Source of the DNA: Chrysoporthe austroafricana
Taxonomy: Eukaryota; Ascomycota; Sordariomycetes; Diaporthales; Cryphonectriaceae
NCBI GenBank assembly: GCA_001051155.2
Contig: JYIP02000002.1
Coordinates: forward strand, 5,065,315-5,129,314
Reading direction: 5' to 3'
Length of the DNA: 64,000 bases
The notes under the pieces are model-generated. The model ran no database searches. It saw nothing but the letters and a program-made list of their open reading frames with translations, and was not told where the DNA came from. The translations under genes and the position numbers were made by a program. Shown one piece after another: positions 56,267-64,000 of this stretch (positions are counted from its first letter, which is position 1; the number at the start of each line of letters is the position of its first letter).

Positions 56267-57881
56267 GGCCCTCCGGGCGAGGGGTCGTCGATGGGATTGG
56301 TGACAACGCTGTATCACCCGGAAGCAGCGGCTCGACGCTTACACTGCAGGCATCTCTCGCACGTACATACTTCGTTGTTCCATAGTTTGGACTAGGGCAT
56401 GGCATTTCGGATATCAGCAACTGCTTCGACTCGGGGGATGGGGTGGAGTAATGCTCCTGTATTTTTCTGCGCGGGGCAGGGCAGCATGGCTCACTGTCAC
56501 TTATGGGTTGTTCATTGGGGCCCGTGGGGGGAACGAAGACTGTCTGTTGTCTATCAAGGTGGCTTCTATGGGTCTTGGGAAGGCAGAATTCTCTGCAGAG
56601 ATACCTGGAATACAGATCATTCAAATCCAGTGGCAGCTCACCGCATACTTTGATTTATAGGTTAAGCAGCTGCAATGCAGGCTACTGAAAATAATTCGAG
56701 CCCTCTCGGCCGTCACTAGATAGCGTCATCTCCATCTGGCATTATCTTTTGGATCTAATTCTGTTCAAGAGAGATTCCCCTCTCGCCTGCGCGTCCGGTA
56801 CGATCAGACTGGGCTATGCTTTGGTCGAGATTTGCATTCTTCGTGTCTAAAGCCCTGAGAGTGCTCGACTCCATGCCGCGATTATATAATGATCTGGAGA
56901 GGGTCTATACGACGTGACATCCGGAAAACTGCGGTTCAGCAATGGTTGCCTTGCGTGGGACGAAGATGGAAGCAGTCTGCCCTACGGGTCCGCGCGAAGG
57001 ATGCGGACATGACAGATGCCCCAGCCCGCCGGACGCTTCTCCAGGCTCGCCGTGGAGCCCAGACCAGATCAAGAGTGGATCAGACTCCGTTCGTCAAGCC
57101 TTCTGCGGCCCATCTGACATGGAGGTCGTCCAGAGCCAGCTGCCAGGCCCACGTGCATCCTGGTCAGCCCCGTTTGAGGCTCTTGGGACTCGCGCTCTTC
57201 GTGGAGTGATGCATGTGCGGTGATCTGATCGGGCAGATCCGGGGTCCCCCACTATGGACCCACTATGATGGTATGCACCTACCATAGTATGGGCTGATAA
57301 GCTGATAAGATAGGGCGCTGGCGCATGCTTTCACATGCTTTCGACTGTTTGCAGGTCCTCTCCTCCAGGGTCCCCATGGAATGCGGATGCATGTACTCGG
57401 TGCCAAAAGTGACAGAGATCCCCTCGAACAATAAAATCATCCTACTTCCCAACTCGAGCCCTCTAAAGCCGAGAACGTCAGCTCAGTCGCATACTAACTG
57501 CTGCGTATGCTGCTCACTTACGGTCTAGGGACCGGCTGGCGTCTTCCTAGTTGGTGGTTCGCCTCAAGCTCGCACAAGCGTGCACGCTTCTCTTCTCAAC
57601 CTTTATTCTTCGTCTCATCTGTCTCTTTTGCTCTCCTCCCTCTTCTCACCTTTCACTATCTCTTCCTCTATCTCTCTTTCGATGGTGTCCCAAGTGACAC
57701 ACTTCGTGCACTCTGTATTAACTTGACACGAACCTCGGCCCCGTTTAGACCTTTGAGGGCTGGCTCGCACCAGCTCGTCTTCCTGGACGTGTATTCGACC
57801 CCCCACCCCCCCCAACAAAATTTTCGCAGTCCAACGACCCATTCCTTTCACGCAGGTGCTCGTGCTGCTTGCAGTGAGACC
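56267..57881. other. Intergenic region and pyrimidine-rich leader
   Basis: This 1.6-kb stretch has no supported gene. The last 300 bp (about 57590-57880) is rich in TCT/CTC and C runs, typical of a fungal promoter-proximal leader for the gene starting at 57882. Confidence 0.55.
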
Positions 57882-59148
57882 ATGGACCCGCAGAGCAGTC
57901 ATCTGCGCCCCCCATCCGCACCTACTCATCCGGACTACTACGGGCATGTGGACACGGGCGCGATGGATGAACAGCCGCAAGCCTCACCCGCCCATCAGTA
58001 TCATATATTACCGCCTCTATCCTCTGGGGCGACAGACACTGCAGATTCGAGCGCGACCTCTCTCTCAGGCATCATCAATGGCTTGCCAACGGCAGTAAAG
58101 AGCAGTCTCGGCCCCCTGAGAATGATGCGCCGTTCCGTCAGCATCTGCGGCTGGGCCTCGTACCTCTACGCCAACCCCACCACGGGCACCACATCGTCTA
58201 ACGAGAAGCACGCCGAGGCCAACGGCTACCCTGTGCTAGCCGGCACCGCCACCGGAACCGTGGTGCACTCGCAGCAGATGAACAGCAGCCAGAGGCGGAG
58301 GAGGGCCTCCGCGACGCGCGCGCTGGCGGACCCAAGACAGCACTGGCAGGCGTTTCCGACCGACCTGGTCGAGTACTCAGGACCGGACCGGTCGTCTAGT
58401 ATCGACCGGTTCTGTGGGATGCACGGTAAGAAAATCTGGCTTGACAAACCCTTCAGGGCGCGGATAGTCGCAGAGGTGGATGCCGTGGAGGCAACTTGAC
58501 CAAGCGCCCCGTGCCATGGATATCAAATAGCCGGCAGCCACTTCTGCGAACCGTGTTTCTTGCTCTGCGCATAATTATTCCCGGCTTTTCCGACAGACTC
58601 TTAGCTGATGCGCGCTCGCAGGCCAGGCACTAGTGAACAGCGCCCTCTGGGAAAGTCCACCCCAGCGCCCGGGCCATGACCGCAGAGAGCGCACCGCCTA
58701 CGTGCAAGGCGTGGCATGGCTCCTCGAGGCCCTGCCCCGCGACCTCGACGAGCACGAGCGCGCCGAGCTGGGGCGCGCGCTGCCCGCTGAGCTGCGCCGC
58801 CGCCCGCGCGCGGACCGCCGGGAGGAGCAGGTCCGGCGGCGCAGCCTCATCCACCACGCCGTCGCCACCGCCATGGTGCTGCTGTGCTTCCTGTGGCGGT
58901 GCCTCGTCGCCCTGCTGGGCCGCGCCGTCCAGCTGGACCGCAGGTACAGGGTGACCGGCCGCGCGGCCGAGTGGTCGGCCCGGCTGGCGTCCGCGGTGGG
59001 AGGGCGCGCCGTGGTGCTACTACTCGGGGTGATCCATAGCAGCTGTGGGGCGGCCCTGAGCGCGAGCATCGCGGGGAAGGTAGCGTATGTGACGAGCGAG
59101 GCGACCAAGGGGGTCCATGATGCGATACTGGACTCGCGCATCAAGTCG

Positions 59149-59185
<37 letters not shown>

Positions 59186-59217
59186 GGGAGGAAGATGATG
59201 ACGATGGTGGTTATTGA
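57882..59217 (+). CDS. Uncharacterised protein with hydrophobic helices and polyQ/acidic tail
   Basis: Exons are 57882-58425 and 58622-59217, joined in phase (FCGMH/GQALVNS), giving 379 aa. The N-terminal third is Pro/Ser/Thr-rich. A conserved-looking block follows (MMRRSVSICGWASYLYANP). The segment around the junction is hydrophilic and includes a Ser-Gln-Arg-rich stretch. A hydrophobic helix (HHAVATAMVLLCFLWRCLVALL, counted in two overlapping parts at about residues 259-280) and a second at about residues 309-325 suggest membrane association. The C-terminus ends with eleven Gln coded by pure CAG, then an acidic run. I recognise no domain. The intron of 196 nt is longer than most here. The start is the first in-frame ATG after the pyrimidine-rich leader; an in-frame ATG-less extension upstream exists. 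Confidence 0.7.
59152..59184 (+). repeat. Coding (CAG)n tract
   Basis: Eleven uninterrupted CAG codons encode polyGln near the C-terminus of the unknown membrane protein. A pure-codon run is prone to length change. Confidence 0.9.
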
Positions 59218-59899
59218 CAGGACGAGTGGAAAGCGAGCCCGGACACGTTTGTTGGCGAATCCTGAGCGTCATCATTAACGTATCGACGACCGGTCAAGTA
59301 CAGCGTGAACCAACCTCCTTCAATAGCTGGAGTTCATGTGAGCCAACTGCGGGCTTTGGCATCTATTGGATAATACTGCGAGATACCCATATACATGACT
59401 GCGGGATAGGTACGGCGCTTATGTTATTTGATGGAATATACAGGAGGCTATCGGTGATTCTACTCAAATAATAAGCAGAGGAAGAGAATAGAGGATACAT
59501 CGAGCTAGACGCAATAATTAGTTCTCGCCACCTAAGATTACAAGTAGTCCCTTATTCTGTACAGCATTCACCAGGGATGCCTTGGATCCAAAACTGAACC
59601 CGCTATAGTTCTCTTGAAATCAGCCCGAGCTTGAAAGGGGCTCATTCTACTGTAGTGCTCTGGCATCTAGTACCGATGGTATGATGAATTACAAAGCACA
59701 CCCAAGTGACTACATGCCGAAGACAGGCATAAATACTCTGGGATCTGTGTCGACAATAATTATAATATCCACGGCCGAGAAATGCTGTTCTCGTTAATAC
59801 TCTTACGGCTGGCCAGCTTAACTATGTAGAGCCATAGAATCCTGTCCCAACACATCACTCCTATCATATCGCCTTGGAATATTTATGCTCAGTGCCCAC
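59218..59899. other. Convergent intergenic region, no gene seen
   Basis: AT-richer DNA between two 3' ends. It contains AATAA-type strings compatible with polyadenylation signals on either strand. No gene supported. Confidence 0.55.
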
Positions 59900-60703
59900 C
59901 TATCCACTATCATTTTCATTAGTGACTCCATTCAACCATCCGACCCTATCATGTTGGCGCAACAAGTCCTTGACCTGAGATAAGTCCAGTCCCTCCTTCC
60001 TCTCCTCGTTTTCTACTACCTCGAGCACCGTCCTTCCATCCTCATCCCTCCCATCGCAGGGCGCCCCGTGCTCCAGCAGGATCTCGACGACATCCGCGTG
60101 CCCGCGCAGCGCCGCCCTGTGGAGCGCACCGTCATAGCCCGCGCCGCGGCCTAGGAGATACCGCACGACATCCGCGTTGCCAGCCGCCGCGGCGGTCGAG
60201 ACGGCGCGCGAGCCCGCGAGCTCCGCGCCGTGGGCCAGCAGCAGCTCCACGGCCGCCGTGCCGGGGTACCCCCACGCGGCGGTCTGGAGCGGCGGGGGCA
60301 GGCCGTCGTCCGCCCCCGCGTTGGCGTCGGCGCCCCGCTCCAGCAGGAACCGGAGGAACGCCGGCGGCTGCCGGCTGGAGCAGGCCACGAGCAGCGGCGT
60401 GCCGCGGCGGTCGAAGCGCATGTTGATGATGGCCGGGTCCGCGGCGAGGAGGGCCGCGAAGAGCGGGACCGAGCCCGAGTAGGCGGCCGCCCGGACGGCC
60501 TCCTCCTCGATGGGGCTGGGCTGGTACCTGTCCAGCAGGAACTGGACCACGGCCGGCTGCGACGCCCAGGCCGCGGCCGCGAGGAGTTCCTGGATGAGCG
60601 ATGCGGGGGGCGGCGAGGGGTCTGCGGCGAGAAGGCTTCGCAGACCGTCGACGTCGCCGGTGTGGGCCGCCTTGAGGAGAGGGTTGTCGGTGGTTGAATT
60701 CAT
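59900..60703 (-). CDS. Ankyrin repeat protein
   Basis: This is a single-exon frame of 267 aa from the Met at 60703; starting at 60742 adds 13 residues that look like leader. Almost the whole protein is ankyrin repeats, about six or seven. Recognisable units include NPLLKAAHTGDVDGLRSLLA, AVVQFLLDRY, GTPLLVACSS...FLRFLLERGADANAG, VELLLAHGAEL, NADVVRYLLGRGAG and ALHRAALRGHADVVEILLEHG. No other domain, signal peptide or membrane helix is seen. Such proteins are protein-binding scaffolds; no partner can be named. It is divergent from MSS116. Confidence 0.85.
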   Translation of the reverse strand: MNSTTDNPLLKAAHTGDVDGLRSLLAADPSPPPASLIQELLAAAAWASQPAVVQFLLDRYQPSPIEEEAVRAAAYSGSVPLFAALLAADPAIINMRFDRRGTPLLVACSSRQPPAFLRFLLERGADANAGADDGLPPPLQTAAWGYPGTAAVELLLAHGAELAGSRAVSTAAAAGNADVVRYLLGRGAGYDGALHRAALRGHADVVEILLEHGAPCDGRDEDGRTVLEVVENEERKEGLDLSQVKDLLRQHDRVGWLNGVTNENDSG

Positions 60704-61648
60704 GGATGGGATGGATGCTGAGAGGAGGAGCGTAAATGGCACGTCTCCACAAAGCTGGGCTGGCTATCTCAGTAGGACAGGTGCAACCGTCTCCGAGGGA
60801 GGTGGCCAGCGGCTTGAATCTGACGGTGAGCTTCTATATTCTGGGAAGCCTGCTCTCATCAGTAGGAACGCACGCCCTGCTATGTATTTTATAGGCCTGG
60901 CGGGACGTGCTCGAGCGTGACAACAAGAGCACCTAGGCAGCAGCCTTGCTCCAGATGCCACCTCACAGCGTCTGCCTGGTCTATACTCTCCACCGTAAGC
61001 AGTCAATTGCTCTCTCCCACTTCTTGGACATACATATGTATGCATACATGCATCTAAAATCACATCATAGCCGCTTTACTTCACCGCGGGTGGAGACTGT
61101 CTCTTGGGTCAACAGCTTCGCCGGTGCCACGACAATGCATAGCCTGCCTGATGGGCCATATAGACAGCCCTTCCGTGCGCACGCGATCTGATACGAGTGG
61201 CGGTCCGAGAAAGACAGGTTGTGTCCAAGGCAGGCCGACATGGGCAAGGCAGGGAGAGACGGAAGAGAGAGATCTGTGTATGTTAACTATGAGCGATATA
61301 TGTAAACCGTCCAGCCAGCTTACTAAGCATATCCACAGAGCAAGGATGGGGCCTGCAGACTTATCGTCCGATAAGAACCGGGCAGGATTTTCGAGGTGGC
61401 TCCACTTAAAACTTGGGCGCGCCGTCGTCGATTCGACCCTGGGCTTTTCGAAGGGTGGTGAAATCAGAAAACTCTACCACAACGCGACAGGCGCCTGATA
61501 TCTTGCACCGACCCTGTTCAACCCAACTCGATTGCTGGTGCCGGCTGTTCCCTCATCTCCCAGCCCAGTCCTGAACACCCTCCTCTCCGGCCTGTCCTCC
61601 TGTTTTTCATTTTATTGATCCTCCTTTCCCCGTCGTCCCGCGGTCAAG
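60704..61648. promoter_or_regulatory. Divergent intergenic region: ankyrin gene / MSS116
   Basis: This 945-bp region contains both promoters and leaders. The 100 bp before MSS116 is C/T-rich. Small frames in the middle show no features. Confidence 0.45.
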
Positions 61649-62468
61649 ATGCTCAAGAGACAGCTCCTGCGCCAGGCTCGAGCGTGTCGCGCCGTGCGGC
61701 CCTCGTCCGCCTCCTCGCCCCTCTCCGTCCTCACATCTGGCGCCGCACCGAGGCCGCTCGCGACATGTAGGCCGGCCGTCCTGGCCGCGTCGATTGGCCG
61801 CCAGATCATTGCGCGGGCCTACTCGAGCGCCTCCGCCGAGGCCACCGGCCAGGACGCCGCGGGCTCGTCTGGCCCGATCACCCGCTTCGAGGACCTGGCA
61901 TCGCTCGGCGTGCACCCCAACATCCTGCGCGCCATCGTCGACGACATGCAGTATGTCGACATGACAGATGTTCAGTCCATGAGCATCAACCCGGCCCTGC
62001 AGGGAAAGGACATGTACGTGCTGCGCGTGGTGTTGGCGGCCACTCTCCTCTTCCCTCTCCCCTCCCCCCTCCACGCTGGATGCTGACCACGTCCTGCCCG
62101 CAGCGTCGCCCAGGCCAGGACCGGTACTGGAAAGACCCTCGGTTTCCTCCTCCCGACCATCCAGAGGATCATCCAGGCCGACCCGGCCCTTGCAACCCGC
62201 GGTGGCTCCAGGGCCAAGTCCGATGACATACGCGCCATCATCATCTCGCCGACCCGGGAGCTGGCAGAACAGATCGGGGCTGAGGCCAGGAAGCTCTGCC
62301 ACCACACCGGCGTCGTCGTCCAGACGGCCGTCGGCGGCATGAACAAGAACATGATGCTGCGCAAGACCCGGTTTGAGGGCTGCCACCTCCTGGTCGGCAC
62401 CCCCGGCCGTCTCAACGACCTCCTCGCCGACGAATACAGCGGCATCGACGCCCCCAACCTGTCCGCCC

Positions 62469-62499
<31 letters not shown>

Positions 62500-63634
62500 T
62501 GTCGGCTTCGACCGGGAGCTGCGGGAGATCGTCCGCATGCTGCCGAACCGGAGGGAGAAGCCCCGCCAGACCCTCCTCTTCTCCGCCACCATCCCCAAGG
62601 ATGTCGTGTCGCTGGCGAGGACGTACGTCGACGCGAGCAACTTCCAGTTCGTCCAGACCATCAACGCCGACGAGGCCCCCACCCACGAGAAGGTCCCGCA
62701 GCATATCGTGCCGGTGCCAGGGTTCGAGCACTTCATCCCCAGCTTCCTGGAGATCATCGAGAAGGCGCAGGCGGGCGAGCACGGGCCCGAGCCCTTCAAG
62801 GCCATCGCCTTCTTCAACAACACGGTCACCGTGCAGATGTTCGACGAGCTCTTCGGCTACCTGCCGCGCTACATGAAATCGCTGCCCCCGACCTTTGCTA
62901 TACACTCCGGCCTGGACCAGAGACAGCGCACCCGGGCCGCCGACCACTTCCGCAAGGCCCGGTCCGGCATCCTCATCTCCTCCGACGTCACGGCTAGGGG
63001 TATGGACTTCCCCGGCGTGACGCACGTCCTCCAGTTTGGCGTGCCCCCGGAGCGCGACCAGTACATCCACCGCCTGGGCCGGACGGGCCGCGCCAACAAG
63101 TCGGGCCAGGGCTGGCTGATCGTGCGCAAGGACGAGATCCCGAGCGCGCGGCGGGTCCTGCCCGGCCTGCCCATCAAGCGCAACGACACGATCCAGTGCG
63201 CGGCCGTCGACACCCAGAACACCGACAAGGAGGCCCTGCCCCCGCACTTCCGCCACGTCGCTGACGCCATGCGCCGCGTCTCGCCCCGCAAGATCGAGGA
63301 GACCTACGTCCGGTTCGCGGCCGACAGGCGGCGCGAGTGCCTCGAGAGCAGCGTCGCCTCGGCCAACTACTGGGTCCAGTACCAGGGCGGCCTGCGCGAG
63401 CTGCCCTCCATCCCGCCCAACGTCGTCAAGGGCGTGCCCGGCCTCGAGCGCCTCCCCGGCGTCAAGATCGGCTTCGACCGCCGGAGCCGCGGCGGCGACA
63501 GGGACGGCCGGCCCGGCGGCTTCGGCGGCTTCCGCGGCCGCGGGCCTCGGGGCGGCGGCGACGCCTTCGACCACATGTCGAGGGGCCGCGCTCGCGACGA
63601 CCGCCCCTCGAGGGGCCAGCGCGCGGCTTTCTAG
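61649..63634 (+). CDS. MSS116: Mitochondrial DEAD-box RNA helicase Mss116
   Basis: Mss116 is an ATP-dependent RNA chaperone needed for splicing of mitochondrial group I and II introns and for mitochondrial translation. Exons are 61649-62013 and 62104-63634, giving 631 aa. The first 55-60 residues are Arg/Ala/Ser-rich without acids, a mitochondrial presequence. Motifs in order: Walker A ARTGTGKT (residues 126-133), PTRELAEQ, TPGRL, DEAD at 247-250, SAT, then RGMDFPGV and HRLGRTGRA in the second RecA domain. A helicase-associated C-terminal extension follows, and the tail is Arg/Gly-rich with RGRGPRGGG-type boxes, as in Mss116. The start is the first ATG, immediately before the presequence. Confidence 0.94.
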
Positions 63635-64000
63635 ACGGCGCTAGGGCCGTGACGCGATGGAAGAACAGGTAGAGACGGAACCGGTGGGCATGCGAGAGGT
63701 TCGCGGACCGAGGACTCCTGTGACGACCTTCGACGGGGGAATCCGCATATAGCGCGTCAACAACCCACCCCAAGACGAGCACGACCAGGCGCGACGCCCG
63801 ACGACGAGGAGACACAACACCCGTGGAGACGAGCGCGAAGGGAGAGGAGGAAGCCTCCGCGTCGCGCGGAAGGGGGCCCAAGCTGTGAAATCTGGGTACG
63901 GTCTTACGGGGCGCGGCCGTTGGGGCCATCGGAAGGAAGAGGGGCCGGCATCATGACGGCGTTGGGTCTGCTTTGTAATTTGTTTTTATTGCCCTCTTTT
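63635..64000. other. 3' flank of MSS116
   Basis: The last 366 bp holds the 3' UTR of MSS116 and unknown sequence running off the window. The minus-strand frame at 63462-63929 overlaps the coding exon and has no recognised domain. Confidence 0.5.

Noticed and set aside
61607..63574. Minus-strand open frame of 655 codons
   Set aside because: Antisense to MSS116 with all DEAD-box motifs on the plus strand.

Overview
The window looks like nuclear DNA of a filamentous ascomycete, most likely a Sordariomycete. It is GC-rich, the genes carry several short introns (mostly 50-110 nt, GT-AG), and the protein families are fungal or ascomycete-typical (Zn2Cys6 regulator, Syo1, Iml1, ankyrin-subtilase proteins). 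I cannot name the genus. Eighteen protein-coding genes are supported, sixteen of them with exon structures whose phases close exactly and two as single-exon frames. No rRNA, tRNA, CRISPR array or intact transposon was recognised.

Layout. 1-4.3 kb: microsatellite-rich non-coding DNA. 4.3-6.0 kb (-): ZRC1/COT1-type zinc transporter. 7.3-13.1 kb (+): IML1, the large GATOR1/SEACIT subunit. 13.2-15.5 kb (-): Zn2Cys6 regulator, divergent from an NmrA/isoflavone-reductase-like oxidoreductase (16.0-17.2 kb, +), with two related CGG-rich sites in the shared promoter. 17.8-25.8 kb: an unusual accessory locus. It holds an ankyrin-subtilase protein with an intact Asp/His/Ser triad (-), an uncharacterised 333-aa gene (-), and a second subtilase-like protein (+) that has lost the catalytic Asp and His. 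25.8-32.2 kb: gene-poor DNA, first lower in GC, then with one assembly gap.

33.0-34.9 kb (+): vacuolar Ca2+/H+ exchanger. 36.4-38.7 kb (-): MATE transporter. 41.8-42.7 kb (+): small DUF202 membrane protein. 43.0-45.1 kb (-): putative type II membrane glycosyltransferase. 46.0-48.1 kb (+): SYO1 symportin. 48.8-49.5 kb (-): Spf31/DNAJC8-type J protein. 50.0-51.5 kb (+): ZNG1-type CobW GTPase. 52.0-54.6 kb (+): CCR4-NOT subunit NOT2. 55.6-56.3 kb (+): CUE1-like ERAD factor. 57.9-59.2 kb (+): unknown membrane protein with a polyQ tail. 59.9-60.7 kb (-): ankyrin protein. 61.6-63.6 kb (+): mitochondrial DEAD-box helicase MSS116.

Most genes are housekeeping and unrelated in pathway. Several act at or on the vacuole or on metals (zinc CDF, IML1, Ca2+/H+ exchanger, Zng1), but nothing in the sequence shows co-regulation. 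The best candidate for a little-described system is the 17.8-25.8 kb locus, a protease/pseudoprotease pair that shares a common linker domain and sits in visibly lower-GC DNA. Three single-N positions (28539, 39601, 41777) are flanked by degraded duplicates and homopolymers and are best read as scaffold joins, not biology.
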